Shown in pieces: positions 1 to 9,802 of a DNA stretch of 64,000 nt (its first letter is position 1; each line of letters begins with the position of its first letter). This DNA comes from Spirochaetales bacterium (GTDB lineage Bacteria; Spirochaetota; Spirochaetia; JABEVK01): NCBI GenBank assembly GCA_947478845.1, contig CANJXC010000001.1, positions 248,001 through 312,000 of the forward strand, given 5' to 3'. The notes under the pieces are model-generated. The model was given only the letters and a program-made list of their open reading frames with translations. It did no database searches and was not told where the DNA came from. The translations under genes and the position numbers were made by a program.

Positions 1-75
1 AAGATTGATCCCAAATTGCTTCTGACCTCATGGGAAACCGAAGTCCAATCGCAATTGTTGCGGAAACACCAATGA
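1..75 (+). CDS. 3' end of an upstream gene, cut by the window edge
   Basis: Frame 1 is open from the first base for 24 codons and closes at a TGA at 73-75. This stop overlaps the next gene's ATG at 72 in an ATGA arrangement, the same coupling used further along this operon, so the fragment is probably the tail of a real upstream gene and not chance reading. The visible residues (ending LLRKHQ) match no family I recognise. It implies that the defence operon begins to the left of the window. Confidence 0.45.
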   Translation, partial: KIDPKLLLTSWETEVQSQLLRKHQ

Positions 76-473
76 GAAACCGAATCGAGTACACGGACAG
101 ATACCCCGAAGAACTCGCCGCGAGACCCGGATTTGTCGTCTTGGACGTTGGGTCGATTCTTTCAGCGACCTACTCAGAGTCACCCAGTGACCTCTCTGCA
201 GACTCCTACACCGCAGTCTCTGCAGCACTTCGCCACCAGATTCCGGAAGGGAGCAAACACCTGCTACTTACGAATGTTGGAATCCTTTGCGAACCGGAAC
301 TCCACCTCAACCCTTCAAAACTGCTGCTGGATCTCGCACTGGACTTCGAGGTCCTTCTCTATTGGACCTTTCCGGTGATCAACGCCAAGCGTCTGGTCTG
401 GGATACAGCGGCACCCCAATACGGAATAGAATTTGAACCCACCATCTTGCAACGAATGGAGCAACAAAATTGA
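72..473 (+). CDS. brxF: BrxF-like protein of a type 3 BREX system, without a visible P-loop
   Basis: First of the BREX-type genes, 133 residues. The start is placed at ATG 72, which overlaps the upstream stop (ATGA); an in-frame ATG at 30 would lie deep inside the upstream gene. The central part, with LLLTNVGILCEPEL followed by a predicted strand LLYWTF, resembles the second half of BrxF, where a Walker B-like segment (LLDN.ELLFDP type) precedes an AxWPG-like turn. BrxF is normally a small P-loop protein at the head of type 3 BREX operons; here no GxxxxGK[ST] motif exists anywhere in the reading frame. Identity rests on position plus this partial resemblance, so it could be a degenerate or functionally different relative. 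The stop at 471-473 overlaps the TTG start of brxC. Confidence 0.5.
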   Translation: MRNRIEYTDRYPEELAARPGFVVLDVGSILSATYSESPSDLSADSYTAVSAALRHQIPEGSKHLLLTNVGILCEPELHLNPSKLLLDLALDFEVLLYWTFPVINAKRLVWDTAAPQYGIEFEPTILQRMEQQN

Positions 474-3400
474 AGTACTCGGAACTTATTCACTTTGAGC
501 CAATCACCTCGGTCATCAAGTTGGTCACCACTGACACTAGAAAGGTCCAAGAAAACCTCGTCAAGTCTTATGTCTTCTCGAAAAAGATGCTGGACGCGAT
601 ACCGGAAGTGATCTCCAAGAACCTCGATACTGACTCTGCACTTGAACAGAAGGGTATCCAAGTTGTTGGTAGCTACGGGACGGGCAAGAGCCACCTTATG
701 GCGATCATTGGCGCAATTGCCGAAGATGCCTCCCTTTTGGATCTTGTAACAGAAGAGTCCATCAAACCTTCCCTTCTGCGTTTTGCCGGAAAATATAAGA
801 CGCTTCGTTTTGAGGTCGGCGTTGATAAGCCGCTGAAGGATGTTCTCTTTTTTCAGCTTGAACGCTTCTTGAAAGCCAATGGCGTTGCTTTCACATTTGA
901 CCCTGAGAACTCGCAGAGCTGGAAGGAACAGCTAAAAGAAATGATTGCCGCCTTCGAAGCGGTTTTTCCGGATAAGCACATCCTCGTGGTGATCGACGAA
1001 CTCCTTGAATACTTGCAAGGGCGCAATCCCCAGTCTCTCAACAACGACCTGATGCTTCTCCGTCAGGTTGGTGAAGTGTGCGATGGGACTCGTTTCAAGA
1101 TCATCTTCGGGGTTCAGGAACTGCTCTACCGGAGCACTTCTCTTCAGTTCGCCGCGACCATGCTTGGAAAGGTGGAAGACCGCTTTGAAGACCTGATCAT
1201 AAACAAGGACGATGTGGCTTACGTGGTCAAGGAACGGCTTCTGAAGAAAGACGCGCATCAGAAACAGGCAATCCGCGACCACCTCGTGAAGTTTGGACAT
1301 CTCTTCGACGGGATCAACACGAGTCTGAACGAGTACGTGGACCTCTTTCCTGTTCATCCATCCTATGTGAGCACGTTCGAAAGAATAAAAGTTGGCAAGT
1401 CGCAAAGGGAAATCCTGAAAACCCTGAGCGCACGCTTTGAGGCTATCGCTTCTACCGATGTGCCAACGGATCGTCCCGGATTGGTCTCCTACGATACCTA
1501 CTGGGAGGACATCAACTCTACTGCCTCCATGCTCATCATTCCGGATGTGAGGACTGTCAAAGACAAGATGGACACCATCTACGAGCGAATCGACAGTCAC
1601 TTTGTGGCAGGGCGAGCCAACAAAAAGGCTATCGCAAAGCAGATCGCAAACGCCCTCGCAGTCAAAGTCCTTTGCGATGATTTGGACAAACACAACGGCG
1701 CGGGTGCTCGGGACTTGAAGGAAGACCTGTGCCAGACTATCTCCGGCATTGATGACCCTGAATTACTCACCCAGACAATCGAGACCACGGCAAACCAGCT
1801 GAAGTCGGCGACCTCTGGGCAGTTTGTGGATCAGGACACCGTATCGAACCAGTTCTATGTGCGAACCGAGGGTGGAATCAACATTGCCCAAATTGTTCGA
1901 GATTACGCTGACAACGTTCTGAAGAAGAACCTCCCGGTTAGTGACCAGTACTTCTTTGAGTTTCTGCAGTTCGTACTCGCAATAAAGCAGGACCCGTACA
2001 GGACGGGCTTTCAAATCTGGCAGCACAGCCTTGAGTGGATCGACAAGAAAAGCTATCGGCTCGGGTACATCTTCTTTGGTAACCCGAACGAAAGATCAAC
2101 CACAGAACCAATGCAGCAGTACTACCTCTTCTTCTGCCCGTTGTTCTCTGACCTCGATCGAAACGACGGCGAAGATGAAGTCTATTTCGACATGCGTGGC
2201 TTCAGCGATGCATTCAAAGAGAGAATTTATCTTTTCGGCGCGGCGCTGGCAAAGCATGGTGACGCAAGTTCTGATCAGAAACCGCTGTTTGAATCTCAGA
2301 TCGTTGAGCATCGAAAGAAGGCACTGGAACTATTCGAACAGGAATACGTGGACAAGACCCAACTCCTGTACAAGGGAACGAAGACCAACCTGAAGTCATA
2401 CCAGTTGCCACCGAGTGGATCGAGCAAAGAGTCGGTCTTCGCGACAGTAGCAGCCAAAGTCCTGAACAAGCATTTTTCGGATCGCTCACCCGATTATCCA
2501 GCGTTTACGGATCTGGGCTCACCAATTACACCCGAAAACTTCGAAGGACGCATCAAGAGTGCCCTACGGAAGTTGACCTCTTTCTCCCAAGCAAATCGTG
2601 AGGGTGAAGCTATTTTGGCAGGCTTGGGGCTGCTTGGTCCAAACTCGATTGATACCCAGAACTCAAAATATGCCGATTCCATCAGGAAGCAACTTCGTGC
2701 CAAAGGACCGGGCAAGGTACTCAATCGTGATGAAGTTCTCTATGTCCACTACCAACCGCAAAATCTGTGGTACACGAAGGACTACTCGATAGACTTCCAG
2801 TTGGAGTTCGTTGTCCTCGCTGCAATGGTCTACAAGGGAGACATAGAAGTTAGTTGGGCAGGCAAATCACTAACCGCTTCAACAATTGAGGGTAACTTGT
2901 TGAGTCTCCAGACGGAGGATCTCTTTACGTTTCAGAGTATTCGAGAGCCCATCGGCTTGCCGGTCAAGGCTCTCAAGACACTCTTCTCCGTACTTGGCTT
3001 GCCCGATCTGAGCGCGGAGCTTGAAAAACCAGAAACAATGAGCTCCATTCGAAGTTCAGCCGAAACCAAGGTTCGTAGAGTCGTCGAGACAAAGGCTAAG
3101 ATCCAAGCTGGCATCAAGTGCCGAAGTGTTGACCTGTTGGCACCCGTGACGGCGAAGGAACAGGTTGAGAAACTTGAACGACTGAGCACCGTGTTGGACA
3201 GCGTCATCGGTTACAACACGATCGGTAAGCTTCGCGGGTTCAAACTGACCTCTGAGGAACTGACGGATACGTTCACTTCGCTTGCAATATGTGACGCTAC
3301 AGATCGCCTTCTATCGCATTCCACCAAATTCGAAAAACTTATCGGATACTTGGGGAGCGCGAAGTCTTACGTCGTCGAAAGCGAACGCCCCCTATATGAC

Positions 3401-4144
3401 GACATAGAAAGAAACATCGACCGCTTAGCGTCCGTGGTTTCATCGGACAGTGAAGCTGAATTCAAAAGATACGAAACTGTGTTGAACGGGCTAATTGATC
3501 AGTATGCCGACTACTACCTTCAACAGTATGTCAAGTGTCGCCTATCAAGTGCTGACAGTCAGAAGAAAGAACTATTGCTTCTCTCGGACACCAAAAAGAT
3601 CTGCGACATCCTTCAGGACTTCGAAATGCTGAACAAAACTGAGTACCAAAACTGGCTAAACAGTCTCTCGGCACTAAAGCCATCCAAGACGGATATCAGC
3701 AAAGCTGCAATCAAGCTAGAACCGTACCACGATTTTAGCCCGAGAGAGTACTACAATAAGGCAACCGATACTATAGCAAGCCTAACTGATAGACTGAATA
3801 CACTGCTGGAAAAATGGACGTCTGCAATGCGACAGATTTTCAAAGATCCATCAGTCAAGGACAATATTTCCCTTCTCGATGCTTCCGATAGAATGCTTAT
3901 TGAGTCATTCCGAGATGGCGAAGTGGACATTTCCATTTCGAATGCGGTCAAGTTGAAGAAACTAATCTCCGAGTTGTCAAAAGGCTTCGACCGAATTGAG
4001 CTATCTGCCATCGACCTTCAGAAGATTCTTCTGAGACCAATGACACTCGATGAAGCAAGAACTTCATTTGAGGGGTACCTAGAACAAATATGCAAAGGAA
4101 AGGACAGATCGAAGGTCCGGATACTTTTCACTGAGGCAAAATGA
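470..4144 (+). CDS. brxC: BREX ATPase BrxC/PglY (DUF6079-like)
   Basis: Large ATPase of 1,224 residues, the usual size for BrxC/PglY proteins, which are AAA-type ATPases essential to BREX phage exclusion. A Walker A motif GSYGTGKS sits near residues 67-74 and a Walker B motif ILVVIDELLEY near 168-178; the long remainder is helical with no recognisable catalytic motif. The start is a TTG at 470 that overlaps the previous stop (TTGA), with a GGAG Shine-Dalgarno 8 nt upstream, so translation is coupled to the brxF-like gene. In known systems the protein acts with PglX and PglZ in host methylation and phage restriction. About 120 bp separate it from the preferred pglX start, the largest gap in the operon. 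Confidence 0.85.
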   Translation: MKYSELIHFEPITSVIKLVTTDTRKVQENLVKSYVFSKKMLDAIPEVISKNLDTDSALEQKGIQVVGSYGTGKSHLMAIIGAIAEDASLLDLVTEESIKPSLLRFAGKYKTLRFEVGVDKPLKDVLFFQLERFLKANGVAFTFDPENSQSWKEQLKEMIAAFEAVFPDKHILVVIDELLEYLQGRNPQSLNNDLMLLRQVGEVCDGTRFKIIFGVQELLYRSTSLQFAATMLGKVEDRFEDLIINKDDVAYVVKERLLKKDAHQKQAIRDHLVKFGHLFDGINTSLNEYVDLFPVHPSYVSTFERIKVGKSQREILKTLSARFEAIASTDVPTDRPGLVSYDTYWEDINSTASMLIIPDVRTVKDKMDTIYERIDSHFVAGRANKKAIAKQIANALAVKVLCDDLDKHNGAGARDLKEDLCQTISGIDDPELLTQTIETTANQLKSATSGQFVDQDTVSNQFYVRTEGGINIAQIVRDYADNVLKKNLPVSDQYFFEFLQFVLAIKQDPYRTGFQIWQHSLEWIDKKSYRLGYIFFGNPNERSTTEPMQQYYLFFCPLFSDLDRNDGEDEVYFDMRGFSDAFKERIYLFGAALAKHGDASSDQKPLFESQIVEHRKKALELFEQEYVDKTQLLYKGTKTNLKSYQLPPSGSSKESVFATVAAKVLNKHFSDRSPDYPAFTDLGSPITPENFEGRIKSALRKLTSFSQANREGEAILAGLGLLGPNSIDTQNSKYADSIRKQLRAKGPGKVLNRDEVLYVHYQPQNLWYTKDYSIDFQLEFVVLAAMVYKGDIEVSWAGKSLTASTIEGNLLSLQTEDLFTFQSIREPIGLPVKALKTLFSVLGLPDLSAELEKPETMSSIRSSAETKVRRVVETKAKIQAGIKCRSVDLLAPVTAKEQVEKLERLSTVLDSVIGYNTIGKLRGFKLTSEELTDTFTSLAICDATDRLLSHSTKFEKLIGYLGSAKSYVVESERPLYDDIERNIDRLASVVSSDSEAEFKRYETVLNGLIDQYADYYLQQYVKCRLSSADSQKKELLLLSDTKKICDILQDFEMLNKTEYQNWLNSLSALKPSKTDISKAAIKLEPYHDFSPREYYNKATDTIASLTDRLNTLLEKWTSAMRQIFKDPSVKDNISLLDASDRMLIESFRDGEVDISISNAVKLKKLISELSKGFDRIELSAIDLQKILLRPMTLDEARTSFEGYLEQICKGKDRSKVRILFTEAK

Positions 4145-4264
4145 GACAGATGTCGATCTTCGCGCCGTCAGCAAGAATGAAGTATTTCAGTTCTCGGATC
4201 ATCCAACGTCATGAGATGTGCGGAACAGACAGATATTCAGTTAGACCCCGTGGGAGAGAAGTAC

Positions 4265-7003
4265 ATGCCCAATAAAGATTACAGCGGCGACCTTTTTGGT
4301 TCCGCCAATGATAATGGTAACGTGAACCGACAACGTAGCCAAAGCCCAAAGCCAGATCAAAAATTGACCTGTCTCGGTATGACCTTTGAGTCCGATAATC
4401 AACGCAGAGACTACTTCAGATCAGAGCTTCGGAAATTGCTGCCACAACTGCGCGAAACGATTGGCTTCCCTTTGGGATCTGACGAAGACATTTTGTCCAT
4501 TTCAGACCCCCCATACTACACAGCCTGTCCTAATCCTTGGTTGGGCGCAATTGTCGCGGAATGGACAGCCGAAAAGCAACTCCTAAATAGCCAGAAGAAA
4601 ACCGGCTCTATCCATCAAGTACGTCAACCTTATGCCTCTGATGTCAGTGAAGGCAAGAACAACCCGATCTACAATGCACACAGTTACCATACTAAGGTTC
4701 CACATCCGGCAATCATGCGTTACATACTCCACTACACGCAACCCGGAGATATTGTACTCGATGGCTTTGCTGGTACTGGGATGACTGGCGTTGCTGCGCA
4801 GCTGTGCTCGAACCCCGATCCGGAGTTGAGACACTCAATTGAGGAAGAGTTTAGAAGAAATGGCATCGACGCTCCTGTATGGGGAAACAGGAAGGCGATC
4901 TGTAGTGACCTCTCGCCTATAGCGAGCTACATAGCTCACAATTACAATACCCCACTTGAAGCCGTTGAGTTTGAACTTGAAGCCAAACACTTACTCGAAG
5001 AGGTCAGGAGAGAGTGTAACTGGATGTATGAGACTGACCACAGACCCAAGCAATCAAGTTTTGAGCCTTCGGGTAAGGGGTTGATAAACTACACGGTTTG
5101 GAGCGATGTATTTGTCTGTGGGAATTGCGGTTCGGACATTGTCTTCTGGGACGCTGCGGTTGATCAGCAACAAGGCGAAATTCTTGATGAATTCACCTGT
5201 CCATCCTGTGGCTCTATTCAAACCAAGAGAACCACAACCAAATCGTTTGAGACCGTTTTTGATACCTCGTTGGCAATGTCAATTCGCCGCGTGAAAGCCG
5301 TTCCGGTCTTGATTAGCTATACTTTTAAGGGAAAGAGATTTGAAAAATCGCCAGATGCAGGTGACCTAGAACTTCTTCGAAAAATCGAACAGACGAGCCT
5401 TCCGTATTGGTTTCCGACCGATGAATTGCCTGATGGTGACAAAGTCAGTGACCCAAAGAACAAAGAGATTACACATGCCCATCTATTCTATAACAAGAGA
5501 GAGTTGCTTTGGCTCTCCTCTCTGCGCCACAAGGCGCTTGGGTCACCCAAGGTATTTTGGTTGTTGATCTCAATAGTCAACACTGTTTCAAAACTGTACA
5601 GGTTCGTACCACAAAAACCTGACTACAATGGGCAAGGAGGCGGTATCCTGAACGGAACGCTGTATGTACCGAGCCTTGTCAGGTCATTGTCGGTTTGGTC
5701 TTGTCTCGATCGTTCACTTCCACGACTATGCCGGGCGTATTTTAAGTCACTAAAGGATCAAGTGGTCGTTTCGGTGAATGATGCTTCACGTTACGCGATT
5801 GAGGATGAGTCAATTGACTACATCTTCACTGACCCGCCTTTTGGTTCGAACATCATGTACTCTGAACTCAATTTCCTCTGGGAAAGTTGGCTCAAAATCA
5901 AGACCAATTCTTTGAGTGAGGCGATCGAGAACAAAACACAAAAGAAATCGCTCATAGTCTATCAAGAAATAATGCAGTCCTGCTTCAGAGAGTATTACAG
6001 AATACTCAAGAGTGGTCACTGGTTGACAGTCGAGTTTAGCAATACAGGTGCCGCAGTCTGGAATGGTATTCAGACTGGACTTCAACGTGCGGGTTTCGTA
6101 ATTGCAAACGTTGCAGCACTTGACAAGAAGCAAGGTAGCTTCAACTCAGTTACGAATCCGACCTCCGTAAAACAAGATCTCGTGATTTCCTGCTACAAGC
6201 CAAGTAGTGAGTTTGATGAACGCTTTAGGGTCCAGTCTGGCGAGGTAAATGTCTGGGATTTTGTTGCAGAGCATTTGTCCCATCTTCCAATATCCATCCG
6301 CAAGGACAATTCCACCACATCGGTTATTGAGAGAACGCCGAAGATTCTTTTTGATCGGCTCGTCAGCTTCTATCTGATGCGAAATTTGGCTGTTCCCATC
6401 GACTCCGCCGAGTTCCAAAACAAGCTTCGATCGATGTTCAAGGAAACCGATGGAATGATCTTCACGGCTCAACAGCTAGTCGAATATGAGGAGCTCAAGT
6501 CAAAGTTCGGAATTTCGAAACAGCTGAACTTGTTTCTCGATGTTATCTATTCCGAGGCTGACGGAATCGAATGGCTAAAGGGAAGACTGAAGTCAAAACC
6601 ATCCAAGTACCAAGATCTACACGCTGATTTTCGTAAGGCAAATGCTACGACAAGACGCGGCGAAAAGGAAATCGAGCTCAGAACTCTTCTTGAAGAGAAC
6701 TTTATTGAGGGCGAGGACAATACGTGGAGAGTTCCAGATCCAGCGGAAGCAGGTGACAGGGACCTCCTGCGCAAGAAGGCGCTGATGAAGGAGTTTTCGG
6801 GTTACCTAACCGAGTTGGTTTCGGCAAAGCCAAAGCGTTTCAAAGACGTCCGGCTTGAAGCTCTCCGCATCGGATTCCGGTCTCTCTGGGAAAAGAAAGA
6901 TTTTTCAACTTTGGTAAGGCTCGCAGATCTCATTCCACAGAATCTCCTAATGGAGGACGAAATGCTCCTGACCTACTATGACATCGCAAAAGATCGGGTG
7001 TAG
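4265..7003 (+). CDS. pglX: BREX DNA methyltransferase (PglX, type 3 BREX class)
   Basis: DNA methyltransferase of about 912 residues, expected to mark host DNA at the BREX recognition site, most likely as N6-methyladenine. Three motif blocks are visible: DPPYYTACPNPW near residue 81, the S-adenosylmethionine-binding loop GFAGTGMTG near 166, and TDPPFGSN near 522. A CxxC...CxxC zinc ribbon lies near residues 284-315. ATG 4265 is chosen because GGGAGAG precedes it by about 7 nt; an in-frame ATG at 4211 has no ribosome binding site. It stands third in the operon, as in type 3 BREX, and is followed 6 bp later by the helicase. Two DPP[YF] motifs flanking the AdoMet loop make the catalytic one uncertain. 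Confidence 0.85.
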   Translation: MPNKDYSGDLFGSANDNGNVNRQRSQSPKPDQKLTCLGMTFESDNQRRDYFRSELRKLLPQLRETIGFPLGSDEDILSISDPPYYTACPNPWLGAIVAEWTAEKQLLNSQKKTGSIHQVRQPYASDVSEGKNNPIYNAHSYHTKVPHPAIMRYILHYTQPGDIVLDGFAGTGMTGVAAQLCSNPDPELRHSIEEEFRRNGIDAPVWGNRKAICSDLSPIASYIAHNYNTPLEAVEFELEAKHLLEEVRRECNWMYETDHRPKQSSFEPSGKGLINYTVWSDVFVCGNCGSDIVFWDAAVDQQQGEILDEFTCPSCGSIQTKRTTTKSFETVFDTSLAMSIRRVKAVPVLISYTFKGKRFEKSPDAGDLELLRKIEQTSLPYWFPTDELPDGDKVSDPKNKEITHAHLFYNKRELLWLSSLRHKALGSPKVFWLLISIVNTVSKLYRFVPQKPDYNGQGGGILNGTLYVPSLVRSLSVWSCLDRSLPRLCRAYFKSLKDQVVVSVNDASRYAIEDESIDYIFTDPPFGSNIMYSELNFLWESWLKIKTNSLSEAIENKTQKKSLIVYQEIMQSCFREYYRILKSGHWLTVEFSNTGAAVWNGIQTGLQRAGFVIANVAALDKKQGSFNSVTNPTSVKQDLVISCYKPSSEFDERFRVQSGEVNVWDFVAEHLSHLPISIRKDNSTTSVIERTPKILFDRLVSFYLMRNLAVPIDSAEFQNKLRSMFKETDGMIFTAQQLVEYEELKSKFGISKQLNLFLDVIYSEADGIEWLKGRLKSKPSKYQDLHADFRKANATTRRGEKEIELRTLLEENFIEGEDNTWRVPDPAEAGDRDLLRKKALMKEFSGYLTELVSAKPKRFKDVRLEALRIGFRSLWEKKDFSTLVRLADLIPQNLLMEDEMLLTYYDIAKDRV

Positions 7004-7009
7004 CGCATA

Positions 7010-9802
7010 ATGACATACAACGGTCAGCCCATCGAAGTCCTCTCCACACGCAAGACTTTCGGTTCCAGTGTTTCTCAGATACGTTTCCTCTCGACTGGTA
7101 ACGTTCTGGATGTCCTGACAGCGGAACTCAAGGAGGAGTTGGCTTCTGCAGGCTTGGAAGAACTGGTCTTCCGTTCTATGGCTGCTCGAATTCGAAACGA
7201 AACGGCGCAACAGAAGATTCTCGCTCCGTTCGAAAGTAACATTATTCCTCTACCCCACCAGATCCTCGCGCTAGAGAAGGTAATGACCGGGTCCTACATC
7301 AGGTTCTTGATGGCGGATGAGGTTGGTATGGGTAAGACCATCGAAGCTGGACTAGTGCTCAAAGAGCTTAAATTGCGCGGTATCGTGAAGCGAACACTCA
7401 TCATCGTCCCCGTCTCGGCGATGCAACAATGGCAAAGTGAGCTAAAGAAGCATTTCAATGAGTCCTTTAATATTTACGATTCAGACTATATCAGTACACT
7501 GACAAAGACCTTCAGCCGGTTGGACGCCGACAACGACATCAATCTCTGGGCTCAACACAACCAGATCATTGTTTCGATGGACGCGCTAAAACCGCTTGAG
7601 GGACGGCAGGGTTGGTCGCAGGAAAAGGTTGAGGAATACAATCGATACCGGATTCAAAGTGTCTTGGACACGGACTTTGATCTATTGATAATCGACGAGT
7701 GCCACAAGGTTGGCGGCTCTTCCCTGCTCGTAGGTCGTTTCCAGATGGCTCAGACACTAGCAAGCGCGATCCCCAATGTACTTCTGTTGTCTGCAACTCC
7801 ACACCGAGGCAAGAGTGATCACTTTCGCCGAATTCTGGGTCTTCTTGACAGCGATGCCTTCTCGGGAGATGGGATGCCCAGTATCAAGGATCTGGAACCG
7901 TACGTGGTACGAACCGAAAAACGTCAGGCAATCGACCATGCAGGTAAGCCGCTTTTTAACAAGCGGAACACTGAACGAGTGATCGCCGAATATAATTCCA
8001 GTCGCCATTCACGTCAGGAAGCTCTCTATGAGAACGTCACCAAGTACGTAGTAGAAGGCTTCAATTTGGCTCAGCAAACCAAAAACTCCTCCTATGGCTT
8101 CGTTATGGTTCTCTTCCAGAGGATGATTTCGAGTTCGACCCAAGCCATCTTTGATGCCATGGCGAATCGTAAGCGTCGCCTCGAATCCGCAAGGGACTCG
8201 ATGACACGGGAGCAAGTGGCAGGTGATCTAATCGAGTCTGGGTATGGCTCCCAGCTCGAAATGGACTTTGAAGCCAAGCTCAATGAAGCCGTTCAGAATA
8301 CCAAGATGGCTTATCAGACTGAGCTTGAGGTTCTTTCCGGCTTGGTCCGTGAGGCACAAGATACCTTGGACAAGGAACTCGACGTCAAGTTCGAGTACCT
8401 CATCGAAAGAATGGCGAAGCTCAAGGCTGAAGAAAGCAACACGGATCTCAAGTTCTTGATCTTTACCGAATATACAGGGACCCAACGGATGCTCGCAAGG
8501 GAACTCGCCCAGCGTGGTGGCTACGTCTGCGAGACCATTAACGGAAGTATGGACTTCGAGACCCGAGTTACGGCATTGCGCCGCTTCAAGTCCGATGCTC
8601 AGATTCTCGTAAGCACCGATGCTGCTGGCGAGTCACTCAACATGCAGTTTGCACACATCATCATAAATTACGACTTGCCGTGGAATCCGATGGTACTCGA
8701 ACAGCGAATCGGTCGTGTGGATCGTATTGGGCAGACCTTTGAAGTGTTGGCTATCAATCTCATGATTAATAATTCGATCGACCAAAGGGTGTATGAGGTC
8801 ATTGAGACCAAACTCAATCAGATCATGGACGAGCTCGGCATCGACAAATCAGCTGACGTGCTGGATTCAACTCTTGAAGCGGATTCGGTCAATCGTCTAT
8901 TCATGACTTCCCTCCTCGACCCAAAGCGCTTCGAAGGCGAAAGCAAAGACTGGCTGGCTGACATTCGTGAGAAGCTGAACTCTTTCAAAACTACCGAGGG
9001 AGCCTTGCCCACGGTTTCGACCTCTGACATCCGCGCAGTCGATATCGATGCTGTGAAGTACAGTCCCCTGCCGACGTGGCTTGAGGCACTGGCAAAGTCT
9101 TGGCTAAGGACCAAAGGCATTCCATTCTCTGAAATGGAACAGGGACTCCGTGCAACGTTTCCGGGTCGGACTGATCAAATCTACACCTTTGACACCAAAA
9201 CCGGGCTTGAGAACCCAATACCAGAACCCTTGACGATGCAACACGAATTGATCCAGACCATGTTGGCAGGCGCTGTTCCGCACCTTTCAACCAGCCCTGT
9301 CCCCGTTCTCGCAGTCGAAGACGCGAACACACCCGATGGATACTTCATGGTGTGGGGGGTTAAGGCATCAAACATGTTCGAATCACGGGAGACGTTCCAA
9401 CCCCTGTTCCTAACCGATGGTGGGGATACGTTTACAACGTTTGCCCAAGACTTCTGGACCAAACTGAGTATGGGCGAGGTGAGAGGAAAGGTTGAATCAG
9501 TACTGAAGGCGGCTTCAGACTTTGGCAGCCTTCAAGAAAAGGCAGAGGAACTTCTTGGTAATATTTTCAACGACCTGAAGGTGGGTATCGAGCAGAGAGC
9601 CGAGCAGGCTCGGGAAAACAAAGGCAAGGCGTTTGAGTTCCAGATGCGGCAGGTGACAAAGATCGGTATTGAACATGTCCGCAATTTCCGCACTCAGAAG
9701 TATCGTCGCGAACATCAAGAATGGCTGGCTGCTTTCGACTCGTCGTCTCAGGTCGTCCCAAGCCTGACGTGCATGCTGGCTGTTAGGGTTGTCCATGGCT
9801 GA
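7010..9802 (+). CDS. brxHII: SNF2-family helicase/ATPase BrxHII
   Basis: Superfamily 2, SNF2/HepA-type ATPase of 930 residues. Visible motifs are I (DEVGMGKT, near residue 103), II (IIDECHK, near 227, a DECH form of the DEAH box), III (LLLSATPHRG), V (STDAAGESLNMQ) and VI (EQRIGRVDRIGQ, near 563), so both RecA lobes appear intact. In type 3 BREX this helicase sits between pglX and pglZ, exactly as here. The ATG lies 6 bp after the pglX stop and has no strong Shine-Dalgarno, so it probably depends on coupling. Its final codons overlap the pglZ start. Its precise role in BREX is not known from sequence. Confidence 0.85.
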   Translation: MTYNGQPIEVLSTRKTFGSSVSQIRFLSTGNVLDVLTAELKEELASAGLEELVFRSMAARIRNETAQQKILAPFESNIIPLPHQILALEKVMTGSYIRFLMADEVGMGKTIEAGLVLKELKLRGIVKRTLIIVPVSAMQQWQSELKKHFNESFNIYDSDYISTLTKTFSRLDADNDINLWAQHNQIIVSMDALKPLEGRQGWSQEKVEEYNRYRIQSVLDTDFDLLIIDECHKVGGSSLLVGRFQMAQTLASAIPNVLLLSATPHRGKSDHFRRILGLLDSDAFSGDGMPSIKDLEPYVVRTEKRQAIDHAGKPLFNKRNTERVIAEYNSSRHSRQEALYENVTKYVVEGFNLAQQTKNSSYGFVMVLFQRMISSSTQAIFDAMANRKRRLESARDSMTREQVAGDLIESGYGSQLEMDFEAKLNEAVQNTKMAYQTELEVLSGLVREAQDTLDKELDVKFEYLIERMAKLKAEESNTDLKFLIFTEYTGTQRMLARELAQRGGYVCETINGSMDFETRVTALRRFKSDAQILVSTDAAGESLNMQFAHIIINYDLPWNPMVLEQRIGRVDRIGQTFEVLAINLMINNSIDQRVYEVIETKLNQIMDELGIDKSADVLDSTLEADSVNRLFMTSLLDPKRFEGESKDWLADIREKLNSFKTTEGALPTVSTSDIRAVDIDAVKYSPLPTWLEALAKSWLRTKGIPFSEMEQGLRATFPGRTDQIYTFDTKTGLENPIPEPLTMQHELIQTMLAGAVPHLSTSPVPVLAVEDANTPDGYFMVWGVKASNMFESRETFQPLFLTDGGDTFTTFAQDFWTKLSMGEVRGKVESVLKAASDFGSLQEKAEELLGNIFNDLKVGIEQRAEQARENKGKAFEFQMRQVTKIGIEHVRNFRTQKYRREHQEWLAAFDSSSQVVPSLTCMLAVRVVHG

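Noticed and set aside
932-1693. Open frame of 253 codons on the minus strand
   Set aside because: Antisense to the Walker B region of brxC; no recognisable domain.
4142-7003. Reading the methyltransferase and helicase as a DISARM system
   Set aside because: No drmA, drmB or drmC is present, and BrxC, PglZ and the exact gene order fit type 3 BREX instead.
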